Source: Hygrophila difformis (lineage: Eukaryota > Streptophyta > Magnoliopsida > Lamiales > Acanthaceae). From it: 64,000 nucleotides of DNA. A program made the translations under genes and the position numbers. Every line of letters starts with the position of its first letter. Positions within the stretch are counted from its first letter, which is position 1. Below, one piece after another: positions 1 through 10,228 of this stretch. The stretch is taken from NCBI GenBank assembly GCA_030278955.1, contig JAOANR010000009.1, forward strand, positions 41,440,945 through 41,504,944, written 5' to 3'. The notes below the pieces were generated by a model. That model was not told where the DNA came from, searched no databases, and saw nothing but the letters and a program-made list of their open reading frames with translations.

Positions 1-200
1 GACAGATTTGATGTTCAGACAGATTTGAAAAGGAGACGTTGGAATTTTCTTGGTTGAGTGTAACAGCTCTATTTCACTAATCTGGAATAGGGATCCTGCA
101 ATATAGGCGTTAGTGAATAATCTCCCCAGATTAGGAAAAGAGCCGTTGGGGCTGGGGCCAGTCTTTCAAAAAAATCCACGTCGCACATGTAGACTGCCGC
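1..200 (-). mobile_element. copia-type LTR (LTR1), left part, split by a later insertion
   Basis: This piece matches positions about 18174-18373 of the complete LTR2 downstream with a few differences. It is the middle of an LTR that begins left of the window and resumes at 16960-17030. The break is the 16.8-kb element at 201-16959, and the last five bases here (GCCGC, 196-200) are repeated at 16960-16964. The ATG/GTG-initiated small frames inside are LTR sequence, not genes. Confidence 0.85.
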
Positions 201-2886
201 TGAAACTTTTGACAATTTCCCACACGAGTGTTTTCATAAAATATACCAGATTAAATTTATTAAAAGGAAAGAGTTATGATTCACGGGAAGGGGTTTAAGG
301 ATATATTTCACTTTTTATTACTCATGTGGGAAACTTTGATTTCAAATGGCGCGATGAAAATCCCCGGCCATGAAACTTTTGACAATTTCCCACTATAGGA
401 GTATTTTCTGAAAAACAATAAACCTGGTTTTCAATTTTTATTTAATGAAACCAATTATGAAGGCGGAGTTGGGATTAGGGATATATTTATAGGCTGTCAC
501 GTTTTTATTTACTCGTGTTAAGAAACTATGCCCCCGAAAGCGCACGGAGTCAAAAATTGCAGTATTTATAGTAAGTACCGGATCGTTCACTGGAGGATGT
601 GCGATGGAAGCAGGGCCCACGTCGTTTAATAAGTTTTTCCACTCGGTTACTCGATTCGAGTTTGTGTTTTGACTATCAACTACTTGACAGAATTTAAACT
701 AAGTTATGAAAGCAATAAAGTAAGCAGATAAAATTATTCTAGAAAGCGAATTAAATTTAATCTAAGAAAGCAATAAAGTTATTCTAAGAAAGCGGTTAAA
801 TTAATCTAAGAAAGCAGATTTAAAATGAGACAGAAGGGACAGGAAGAGAATAATAAAAGTTGGACAAGATTCAGATGTAACACAATTAAACTTCCATTTT
901 GATATACAGATCTTAGCTTGGGATAATCCGTCCAGTCAGCTAACTCTCATGCTCTCTATACCACGTTCCCTTTAACAGACAGGTACTTACAGTAAGAGTT
1001 TACATGCTCTTAAGGCAACAAATTCTAAGATACCACAGACTCACAACTGCTCCCGTCAGAGCGTGTCATTTATCTGTGGTGGACAAGCAACGCCTGACAC
1101 TCCATAGATTGAAATGCCAAGTACTCCCATCATTCTCCCGGTCACACCCAAAGATTCTAATCAAGCCATGAACTATCCCTTAACTATCAGTCCTAGTAGC
1201 AGTTACGCAACTCTCAATACACCCGAGTGACCTCTAAAGAAAGCATTTAAAAGAAAGCGATAGAGAAAGCATTTAAAATCCTATCACTCGGAGGTTTTTG
1301 AAAGTCTGACCCTTGTAGTAAAAGAAAGCCCCCAGTCAGAATGACTGGGTGTGGATCAAGAATTCCCTATTCTCGGTGAACCGCTTGCAGTGTTCACTTC
1401 CCGTCGGGTGGTTATGAGATACAAACTAATGAAACGAACTAATAAATTAGTTCGTTCCGGATGCACTCACTCAGGACTCAATAATAGGCTCTGGCAGAAG
1501 AGGATAGCAGTTGAAAGTTACTCAACCCTATCTTAGAAAATAACCAAGGCCTATGTATTGTTCATCTAGAATTATCTATCACACTGTATTTGAATCCAAG
1601 TGGATCCCATCTCGGTGTGATAGTTAAGACTAAATTCCCAATACACAGCAATTTTGGAAAAATAATAGATGTTTGAAAATCATTCCCTAAACAGGTACTA
1701 AACTCTCAATTAAAATACAGATCCCTTCAGTCTGAGTGAGACCTAATCGCTGACTCTGCTTCTAATTTCCCAAAAATCAACCCCCAGTCGGATATGAATT
1801 AGTCATAATTGTGGAATTTATCCCTTACTTAGATCCGGATTTTATAAATGAATTTTTGTTGGAAATTTATTGTGAGACATCTGATTAAAATCAAGACTCC
1901 TATGTCCAAGGGAAGGATCCCAAAATAATATTGACCACAATATCTACATAATAATATCATGCATAAATTTATAAAGAAGTGTAAAATTAAATAACCCAAA
2001 ATATAAGGTGGGTCTAGACAGAAGTGAAACACAGAGATGAAATAGTCGGAGATAAGAAGAATTTATTTTTGGCTAAAAAGATGACAAAAATAATCAGGAT
2101 GATCTGGACTGCAAACATCTGCTATCCAGGTCCTGACTATTCCAGGTGGGATGATTTTTAGATAGTGGAATTCCCTAAATGACAGTTGCCACCGTCATCT
2201 TAGACTCCACTATCTGTGAATTTAGATAAAAACCCACATGTTCTATCACTGCAATAATTATTAGATGATATTGGCAAATATCATCTAACATTACTACAGC
2301 TCCAGATTCGGGTTTGAAACTAAAATAAAGAAAAGAAAACTGTATCCAGATAGGAGTCAGCTGAGCAGCTATTATAATCCCAGATGGACGAACCGCCAAG
2401 GCTTCCACTGTCCACTATCCGGACCATGCAAAATAACAACTGGTAATTAATATTCAGACTACGAGCTAGTCATCCGTGTGGGAATGCCCGCCAACATTAG
2501 TCTGTTATATCTCTTACTAGCTGTTTCACACAGTACGGAAAAGACAAAATAAATAAAAGAAAATATTTTTGGGTCATCTTGTATGAGAGACATTGGTTTC
2601 TCATGCAAGGGTATGGAAAATTCCATAATCACTCTTTATGGTCTAAATAATCTCTCATTCTATAATTAATTAATTAATTAAAGTCCGGATTATATACTTA
2701 GATCATTAGAGTTTAATTTTTATTTTATTTTGTAGAAAAGTCTTTTAATGGAAATTGAACAAAGTTCTTTATATCAAATTAATCATGGGTTGAGATCATT
2801 GGATTTCAACCTCAAAATGTTAGTATAAAGGTTCAATTAATTAAGTGAGAAAAATGGAGAATTGGAGAATTTGGCAAGAAAGAGCC

Positions 2887-3245
2887 ACGTACGACGCTAT
2901 ACAGACATTACGGCGCTACCCAAAGTTAGCGCCGTTATGATAGCGTCGTAGGGAGGATTTTTAGAAGTGTTGATGAAACTTGGGGGTACGGCGCTATATA
3001 CTAAATGACGACGCTATCCTAGGATAGCGTCGTAGATATAGCGTCGTAGGTGGATTTTGTGAAAGAATGAAGTATTCTGGGATCCTACGGCACTATACAA
3101 AAATTACGACGCTATCCGAGGATAGCGCCGCCGGTCTAGTGCCGTAGGATAAGTTTTGTTCAAGTTCTGGGCAACTACGGCGCTATACCTCGCCTACGAC
3201 GCTATCCAAGGACAGCGCCGTAGGGCGGTTAGCGTCGTAGCTAGC
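2887..3245. repeat. array of four nested-palindrome cassettes (array 2 of LTR-A1)
   Basis: Four cassettes lie at about 2889-2952, 2985-3050, 3084-3148 and 3174-3241. Each is about 62-67 bp with two forward half-sites (TACGGCGCTAT or TACGACGCTAT) followed by two reverse half-sites (ATAGCGTCGTA or AGCGCCGTAG). The inner pair often forms a perfect palindrome such as GCTATCCTAGGATAGC. Spacers between cassettes are not conserved. Such a unit could fold as two stacked hairpins in RNA or a cruciform in DNA. Confidence 0.85.
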
Positions 3246-3884
3246 CCAGAAACACATGTTTGTTCGGGTGATGCAATCTCTGCGATTGCAAACCCTATTT
3301 TCGAGTTAGTGGCTCACAAATGCATGAAAATGAAACAACAAGTTTAGAACAGTAAGAGAAGAATGCAAAAAGGATGCAAAACAGTATAGAAAAGACATGC
3401 TACTATACATCCATGAACCACAGACCCAAATGAGGGTTTTCAACCAACAAATTATGCATGAATCCCAAAAACAACACCAAAAACACAAACCCACATGAAA
3501 CAGCAAAATAAAATGATAAAGTGGTAATTAAACCGAAATAAAGCAATAAATCCATGGACTCTTGTCCATTTCATGATTTTGGGACTCTTTTTGTGATTAA
3601 CTTCCCATTTATAAGAAACGGCTTGATAATATCCATCATTTGAGTATTTCAAGCCTTAAGAAGAGTTTAACAAAACTGTAAATAATTTAAACAGTGGCTA
3701 GCTAAGGTAGCAAATGCTAACACTGCCACTAATCTAGATATTAAAAACCTAATCTAAGGCAGAAGTATAAATAATACCAAAAATGAAGACCTAACTACCT
3801 AACTAACCTACACCTCAAGAACACTAGGTTGTCTCCAAGTTTGAATGTTGTCTGATTGAATTCTGATCATTGGAGTCAACTGGT

Positions 3885-3894
3885 CCTTATATAG
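3885..3894 (-). promoter_or_regulatory. TATA box of LTR-A1
   Basis: On the minus strand this reads CTATATAAGG, a little downstream of GGGCCTAGGGTTTCCC. The same block is found in LTR-A2 (16348-16357) and, in a variant form, before the TATA boxes at about 34870 and 37130 in the related LTR. It is the likely start of the genomic RNA; no start site can be seen directly. Confidence 0.6.
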
Positions 3895-3952
3895 GTGGGA
3901 AACCCTAGGCCCATGGGCCCCCAGGCCTTGGAATTGGAGTTCTGAGCCTTAG

Positions 3953-4215
3953 TACGATGCTATAGCTGGATACGGCGCTATCCCTCTGCGGCGCTATAGG
4001 TCTAGCGTCGTAGTATTCCATCCCGAATACACTCTTTGTTTCTGAATGGACAGCCTACGGCGCTATCCTTGCTTACGGCGCTACACTCAACTACGGCGCT
4101 GTCCTTGCTCAGCGCCGTCCGCTTCTCTTTAGACTGCTGCTCTGGTTTCCTCCTACGGCGCTAAGCCAAGCTACGGCGCTATCCATGTTTAGCGCCGTAG
4201 TTGCGTCTAGCGTCG
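3953..4215. repeat. palindromic cassette array upstream of the LTR promoter (array 1 of LTR-A1)
   Basis: The same half-sites as in array 2 occur here (for example ACGGCGCTATCC and AGCGCCGTAG), on the other side of the TATA box. Several half-sites are degenerate and the four-half-site order is less regular. The matching block in LTR-A2 is 16416-16680. Confidence 0.75.
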
Positions 4216-4496
4216 TAATATCCTGTAAAATTCAGCTTTTTGTGGGTTTTTCATTTCTTTTCCCATCTTTTTGTTTCCTTTTCTTTTTCTCATGTTTTTG
4301 GATTTTTCTAACATAAATGTGTAATAAAATTACATATTTATGCATTTTTCACACCAGCTCAACATTTTCTTACAATTATGCATAAATTAGTCCAATTCTA
4401 CTGCTTTCTTATTTAATATAAGACCGGAATGCGATCAAATGCCCGTTTCAGACACGGGAATGGATTGAAAATAATGGTCATTTCTGACCATTATCA

Positions 4497-4511
4497 ACAT
4501 CCTCACATTTA
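4497..4511 (-). other. polypurine tract of the 16.8-kb element
   Basis: On the minus strand AAATGTGAGGATGT lies immediately before the LTR start TGATAATGG, the usual place for plus-strand priming. A near-identical copy of this tract, with the start of the following LTR, occurs at 12500-12518 near the opposite end of the internal region. Confidence 0.6.
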
Positions 4512-6167
4512 ATACTGATCGTCCCCGAGCAGTCAGAGTCAATGTTCCTAAGAACACGGACTCTACATATTCAATTCATTTTCGTGGCTTCATAAATCAC
4601 ATTCTTTTTGGATTGGGATAAGTCAATCAAAAACTATAAGTATTAAATTCCTTTGATTGCAGTGTTTAATGAAATGATACTTGCTCACTACATCGGGCCT
4701 ACAAATCAAACATTATTATCAACCGTTCATGAATATCATGTTTGAAAAATGCAAGGATTAAAAAATTGGAACTAAAGTATGACACAAACATAATTCATAA
4801 AACAGAGCCTCACATGTAAGAGAATCGGAAAGTTCACTCACTCTCAATTGGGGCTAAATAATGAACGCTCGAAATCAATTTTAACTAAATTATCCCATAA
4901 GCTTGCAATTAGACCAACTCGCCACCGGCTCATTTCCTCGAATCGAGATCATGAGGTCTTATTTAAGGGTTATAACAGGGCGTACGGTTGTAACATCAGG
5001 TAGGAAAGGGAAATATTGGGTTAATAAGTGGCAAGGATTAATTCTATCATAATATGGTATATTTATTAAAAATTTATGATCATCATTATTTTTCTTTCTT
5101 TTGCTTTTCTTTTTCTATTGCATGACATTAGACTATGTCTAATTTGCTTTGTCATTTGCAATTTATTGATGTTGAGTGGAATTCAACATTCTGCTCTTTT
5201 TGTTTTTCTTTTCTTTTCTTTTCTCTTCTTCTTGTTTGAATCGGTTTATAGCATACCGATTAGTACATTTTTGATGATCATAAATCTAATGCCTTGACAA
5301 AATTTATCCTTGCACACTTGGGTTTGAATTTTTGGGTCTTTTTGTAAGGCTAGGGAAAATATAGTGGGCTTCGAAGAAAAATTAGGCTTATAGGCTCAAA
5401 TTGGTTAATCTTAAGGGGAAAATGTTTTTGGGTTTGGATTTCAAACGAAGGCCAAAAATTTGGGTTTTTCTAGGTGCCTCGATCATATGCTCGATTTTTT
5501 GAATATGGCATGGTCCTGAATCGGTCCCAATCGCAAGTTCTAGTTTCCTTCAATTAAAATGATTCACACATCAAAGAAAAGAATGAGTAAGAATGACTCC
5601 TGGCTCAAGCCTCACAAGGTTGGATTGATTCATGTCATACAATATTCTAAAATTTAATCAAAGCTTAATTCTAACAATTTTATTCAATCGAAATTTCTAA
5701 CATGTAGATTTATTACCCAATAAGCTCATCGCATCATTAAATTTTTATAGCTCAAAACCTTAGGAATTCATTTCATGCATGTTCTCAATTATATTATCCC
5801 AATTTAAAAGTTTGAAAATTTAATCACAAGCCTAAATTCAACATGTGAATTTAGAGCAGGTTTATGCATATTTTTGCTGGTTATTTAATTTAAAGCAGTA
5901 AAGAGGCACTGTTAACATACAAAGTATGTCAACAGCATATTTTTGGCCTGACAGTCACTTATTCATCTTGGACTGTCAGACATCTTTTCAAAAATAAAAT
6001 TATTTTTGGACTGCAAAATTCCTTTTGGAAAGCGGTAAGTACATCAATTACAAGAGATTTCATGCAATAGGAACAAACTTGCACAAATGATAGAAATTCT
6101 CTTATATGATGTTTACAATTTAAGCTCAAAAATGAATAGGATCAGATCAGATTCATTCTTTCGGTTC
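4497..6167. other. non-coding 3' internal region of the 16.8-kb element
   Basis: About 1.7 kb between the ORF end and the 3' LTR. It is AT-rich, has no ORF with recognisable similarity, and holds only the polypurine tract at its left end. The 73-codon frame at 5076-5297 is a low-complexity Phe/Leu/Ile-rich run from a T-rich tract and is not taken as a gene. Confidence 0.6.
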
Positions 6168-6758
6168 CTAAGGTTGAGTTGAGGGCCCAGCATCGTCTGT
6201 TGGCGGAGGTGGCGGCTTCGGGAGCTGTCCGATGAGTGCTTGGATTACCGTCTCCATCATTTTTCGTTGACGTTCTTCACTTTCCATCATCATCTTCCGT
6301 TGCCTCTCTTCGCTTTCCAGCCTTTCTCTGTGTTGCCTTTCTTCTCTTTCCATCAGGAGTCGTCTGAATTCATCTTCTCTTCTCCTTTGTTCAGCTTTCT
6401 CTTCCTCTTTCCTCCTATCTCTCTCCTCTCTGATTCTCTTATCATCTTCCCTTCCTAGGATGATAACATCCGCCAACTGCTTGACACTCTCTGTCATGGT
6501 TTTGTTCATTGAACTCACGATCTCGACTATATTCGAGTCAGCAGGATGTTGGGACACATTCTGGCTTGGAGGAGGGACTTGGGAGGGCCGAGCTTGCTGC
6601 TGAGGGGCTTGAACTGGTGGTGATGAAGGGGTTTGGCTTGGGCTCGGTTCTGTTGGCTCATGTTGATGCTCCTCCACTTGTGTTGAAGGTCCCGCCTCAG
6701 CACGGGCCTTTCTTCTTCTTTTAGGCGCAGGGGGGGCATTGGATCTCTTCTTTGGATC
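6168..6758 (-). CDS. C-terminal continuation of the retroelement ORF in a shifted frame
   Basis: From about 6755 the natural reading shifts by one base relative to 6527-10228. This frame encodes a basic patch (PKKR and PKRRRKAR), then a Pro/Gln-rich stretch, then a long Glu/Arg-rich coiled coil with repeated EERQRKMM blocks, and ends at a stop at 6168. The first in-frame ATG is at 6677. The basic patch lies upstream of that ATG, which argues that this is the tail of the longer protein and not a separate gene. A one-base indel is the simplest cause. A programmed frameshift is possible, but I see no classic slippery heptamer. Confidence 0.6.
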   Translation of the reverse strand, partial: DPKKRSNAPPAPKRRRKARAEAGPSTQVEEHQHEPTEPSPSQTPSSPPVQAPQQQARPSQVPPPSQNVSQHPADSNIVEIVSSMNKTMTESVKQLADVIILGREDDKRIREERDRRKEEEKAEQRRREDEFRRLLMEREERQHRERLESEERQRKMMMESEERQRKMMETVIQALIGQLPKPPPPPTDDAGPSTQP

Positions 6759-9700
6759 GATGGTGCTTCTTCACCGGATATGAACGAGGATTGCACATTC
6801 GAGTCAGCCGGGAACGGAGGAAGTGCATATGTGATCCTTTCTTGATTTGGCATGGATGGGACCCGGATAGGAGGGTTCAGAATCACCAAGGCATCAGTTT
6901 CAAATTCTCCCATGTCTACCCCTTGAGCTGTGCAGATTCTTCTGATCAGATTCGGGTAGCAGAGGGCATTCTTCTTCTCAATTCGTGTGGTCATGACTCT
7001 AAAGACATGTTCCCCAACATTCAGTTTTCGCCCATGCCACAACTTTGCGAACCCCATCAGTACGCTGCCTGAAGTAGTTTGGGGATGCGAGCTGGGCCTG
7101 ATTCTAGCCATGTAAAACTCGAATGTGGGCATGAACTCCACCTTTATCTTAGATGTGCTGAATGTCCCCACCAAGCCTGGCGTTTTGGTCAAGGAGTCGG
7201 CGATGGCTTGATATGTTGCTTTCATTTTTGTTTTGCCACGCCTACTCAAGATCTCCTCCTCCGGTATCTCACTTTGATAGATGGGTGTTTGGAGGAATCT
7301 GTTTAGATAATCCGGGGATATATCTATTGTTTTTCCTCTGACCCAAGTTGTTCGTCTTGCAACGTTAATGTTGCAATAGAACTCCCTGGTCAACTCCATG
7401 TACCCGGGATCTCCATGGTACAATAAGAATTGCTCCCATCCAAGCCATGTTCTCCAAAAATCGACAGTCGGGTGCCTTAATGATTCTGGAGCAAACCCCT
7501 TGTCGGGTATGATGCTTTCCAGAAGCTCTTCATATGCTTTGACCGCTTTCGGGTTCCCGTTGAACTTCCGGACTACATCTGCCTCTTTTATTACCATTTT
7601 GGTATTTTCAATCTTCTGAATTCCCATTCTAGCCCGAACTCCGGTCTCCTCCCAAAATCTGGTAGGTTTGACTGAACCAACAGATTCGTCATCGCTTGAA
7701 TGCCAGTCAGTTGGTTCGTCTTGTCCCTCCTGGATCGGTTCATGTCCGGTTGGTTTTCCTCCTTCCTGGGCTGCTTCGTTCAATGGATCCTGCTGAGCCT
7801 CTTCTACCTCCTCAACCTGTTTAATTACATTTTTCATTGTATTGTATTCAGTCATTACAGGTTTTGTAAAGTTCAATACAGGAAAGTAAGGATCAACACT
7901 AGTTGATACCTCCTCCTCCTCCTCCCTAATTCTTGCAGCTCTTCCCACAGGACGCTTGAAGATTGGTGCCATTTGCTCCATAAATTCGTCCTCTTCTTGC
8001 ATGGCCTCTTCTTTTTCTTCTTCTGCAGTCTTTTTCCTGTTTTCGGTCAGATCTCTGGGCTCAACAGTTTTGGCTGACGGCTTATCGGTTTTTTCCTTCA
8101 CCAATTCGGATAATGAAATGGGATCCGCTCTTTCCTCAGGCTCATCATTTCCTTCAATCATGACTCTTCTTCTTTTGTTCTGCTCAGATGACGTTTCGGG
8201 AGCGATTACTGCTTCGATTCGAGCTGTCCCAACAAGGGGATCGATCATCCGGCCTACTTCAGTGTGGTATCTGATCTGCTCTTGGTCTGCCCCTGCATCC
8301 ATCCTAGCTTCAATTTGCTCGTTGACATTCTTCCTGATGTGGTCCCGGATGGTCGCAGTATCGTGAGCGGTGGGACCAGTCCAAGTAGGTGGTTGCTCTT
8401 CTTTGATTTCTAGTCCCTTTCCCTCAACTTCACCAATGATTTTCAATTCTTCATCGTCCTCCTTCTCTTTTTCCATCCTTGCCTTTTCGGCTCTCATTTT
8501 TTCTTTGTAAACTGGCGAATGAGTCGTGATTGGAGGGGTTGGATCTGTTTCATCTCTGGGTACTCTTGTTGTGATGGGAGGTAGTTGACTGCATTCAAAA
8601 TCTAATGGATCGGCCATGGCTGCTGCCGTCTCCATCTCTGTCGATTTCCTCGTTTCTAATTCCGCTTGCAACCTTTCAGCTACTTCTTTGTCATGGATTT
8701 CTTTCTTCTTTCTTTCCTCCTCAGCTTTTGCTTCCTCAATATTTTTCAGCATTTCAGCGTCGTGAGCTCCGGTAGCTGATTTTTCTGCAACATCTTGTCT
8801 TTGCACACCAGCTCCTGCATACTCCTCCTCCTGCAACTGTCGTGCAAACTCAGCATCTCGGGCAATCAGCTCCTTTCTCTTAGGGGGTGATGGCGGCATC
8901 ACTCCTTTTCCTTTGTCTTTCGGGTCTGTTGGTTCAGTTGCTTTCCTTGCAGTGGCCTCGGGCTCTCTGATTACAACTTTTGGCTCTGGTGCCCGCCCAC
9001 TTTTCTCCTTGTCAGACAGCTTTATCAATTTACCTCGAGTTTGAACTTGAGGTTCAGGATGGCTTTTAGACACAGTGGTGGTAGCAGGTATTTTCTCTCG
9101 TGCTGGCAGGGCTGATGCTTGCACAGCCGGTTGGGTTGGCAAGGGGTTAGCGTCACTGAAGATCTGAGGTGGGGACGCAGCACTTGTGTACTGATCGATC
9201 AACGCATCATCTTCATCTTCACCCCCTTCTCGCTCTCCTTCATCCACATTAATTCCCAGGTTCTTTTCTGCTTCTTTCACATACTTCTTGATAAAAATGG
9301 GACTGGAGATACGATTTAGCCGCTTCACCCACACCTTCCGGATGTGATTACAATAATAGTCCCTGCGCTCCCTCTTGTAATGTAGCGGAATGTTTGCTTT
9401 AATGGTGTTGCAGTAATTCAACCCGAAAGCATCCATCTCCATTATGAAGTGCACGAAATCCATTCTGTTTTCTTCAATCAGCGACTCAACAATTGGCTTG
9501 ATCTCTGGTGTCACAAAAGACATGTTACGGGTAAATTCGACCCGGATGTACTCCTCAGCCTCGGCCTGAGTCAAGAGTCGAGTCTGTCGCTGATTCTTTC
9601 CCAGTACCTTCCAAGGTGTATTTGTAATGAAGCCGGTGATCTGATCCCTGAGCACATTAAGTTGGACCAATCCTTGCGGTCTTTGCTCAGCTAGGTGGGT

Positions 9701-10228
9701 TGGCTTGTACACATCCTCCAAGAAAATCGTGTCAAAATAGTCTTCCTCTGGCAGTACCAGGTCCTTATCTAAGACTGACTCAGTAATGTCTTTTCTGCCC
9801 GTGCCCCACAACGTCATCAAGGCATGCCACTGCTCCCTGAATTCTTTAGTCAATTCTATCATTCTCTCAACTATTGGAGCCTGATTTGCCTTCTCCGATG
9901 GCATGGCCTTGTTGATGGCACTGTTCAGATTGTGGCTCACTTCTCTGTGCCTTTCCCTCGCTTGCAGTGTCAACCATCTCTGCTCCTTCACGCCTTTGTT
10001 CTCCAACAAGCAGGAGTTGTATAAGAATGGCAGGGCTTTCTGCATCATGAAGATTCCATGAGTCACCAGACGACTAAGGTTGGGCGCCTTTTCTGCGAAC
10101 TGCCTCTTGACTCTTTCATCTACTCTGTGGGGCACTATTATGATGTCAAATTCCATGCATGCGGGATCTATTGTCTTCGAATGCTGGTGCCTTTCCCATC
10201 GGGCCATGAACTCATAAAATCTCCTCAA
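6527..10228 (-). CDS. long retroelement ORF, plant-transposon-protein type, no pol
   Basis: An open frame of 1233 codons fills much of the element. The first codon of the open frame is TTG; the first ATG is at 10207, and the upstream context (a possible AG splice acceptor just before 10228) suggests that an exon may join here. Roughly residues 1-330 and 850-1130 look like globular domains of the kind annotated in plants as putative plant transposon protein. Between them lies a long Lys/Glu-rich charged linker of low complexity. No CCHC knuckle, DTG/DSG protease or YxDD is present. The last 70 or so residues are probably out of frame, because the sequence resumes sensibly in the next frame (6168-6758). 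The role is unknown; a Gag-like or accessory structural protein is possible. The plus-strand frames over it are shadows. Confidence 0.75.
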   Translation of the reverse strand: MRRFYEFMARWERHQHSKTIDPACMEFDIIIVPHRVDERVKRQFAEKAPNLSRLVTHGIFMMQKALPFLYNSCLLENKGVKEQRWLTLQARERHREVSHNLNSAINKAMPSEKANQAPIVERMIELTKEFREQWHALMTLWGTGRKDITESVLDKDLVLPEEDYFDTIFLEDVYKPTHLAEQRPQGLVQLNVLRDQITGFITNTPWKVLGKNQRQTRLLTQAEAEEYIRVEFTRNMSFVTPEIKPIVESLIEENRMDFVHFIMEMDAFGLNYCNTIKANIPLHYKRERRDYYCNHIRKVWVKRLNRISSPIFIKKYVKEAEKNLGINVDEGEREGGEDEDDALIDQYTSAASPPQIFSDANPLPTQPAVQASALPAREKIPATTTVSKSHPEPQVQTRGKLIKLSDKEKSGRAPEPKVVIREPEATARKATEPTDPKDKGKGVMPPSPPKRKELIARDAEFARQLQEEEYAGAGVQRQDVAEKSATGAHDAEMLKNIEEAKAEEERKKKEIHDKEVAERLQAELETRKSTEMETAAAMADPLDFECSQLPPITTRVPRDETDPTPPITTHSPVYKEKMRAEKARMEKEKEDDEELKIIGEVEGKGLEIKEEQPPTWTGPTAHDTATIRDHIRKNVNEQIEARMDAGADQEQIRYHTEVGRMIDPLVGTARIEAVIAPETSSEQNKRRRVMIEGNDEPEERADPISLSELVKEKTDKPSAKTVEPRDLTENRKKTAEEEKEEAMQEEDEFMEQMAPIFKRPVGRAARIREEEEEVSTSVDPYFPVLNFTKPVMTEYNTMKNVIKQVEEVEEAQQDPLNEAAQEGGKPTGHEPIQEGQDEPTDWHSSDDESVGSVKPTRFWEETGVRARMGIQKIENTKMVIKEADVVRKFNGNPKAVKAYEELLESIIPDKGFAPESLRHPTVDFWRTWLGWEQFLLYHGDPGYMELTREFYCNINVARRTTWVRGKTIDISPDYLNRFLQTPIYQSEIPEEEILSRRGKTKMKATYQAIADSLTKTPGLVGTFSTSKIKVEFMPTFEFYMARIRPSSHPQTTSGSVLMGFAKLWHGRKLNVGEHVFRVMTTRIEKKNALCYPNLIRRICTAQGVDMGEFETDALVILNPPIRVPSMPNQERITYALPPFPADSNVQSSFISGEEAPSIQRRDPMPPLRLKEEERPVLRRDLQHKWRSINMSQQNRAQAKPLHHHQFKPLSSKLGPPKSLLQARMCPNILLTRI

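Larger units (their letters stand above)
201..4496 (-). repeat. 3' LTR of the 16.8-kb element (LTR-A1)
   Basis: This 4296-bp repeat is nearly identical to 12665-16959. Read on the minus strand it begins TGATAATGG and ends AGTTTCA. It contains a TATA-type promoter (3885-3894), two arrays of palindromic cassettes (2887-3245 and 3953-4215), and a duplicated segment near its 3' end: the string TGAAACTTTTGACAATTTCC occurs at 201 and again near 371. Small frames of 60-77 codons inside it are repeated in the other LTR and look non-coding. Confidence 0.93.

Noticed and set aside
6752..8366. Plus-strand frames of 106 and 136 codons
   Set aside because: Antisense to the long retroelement ORF and without recognisable domains.
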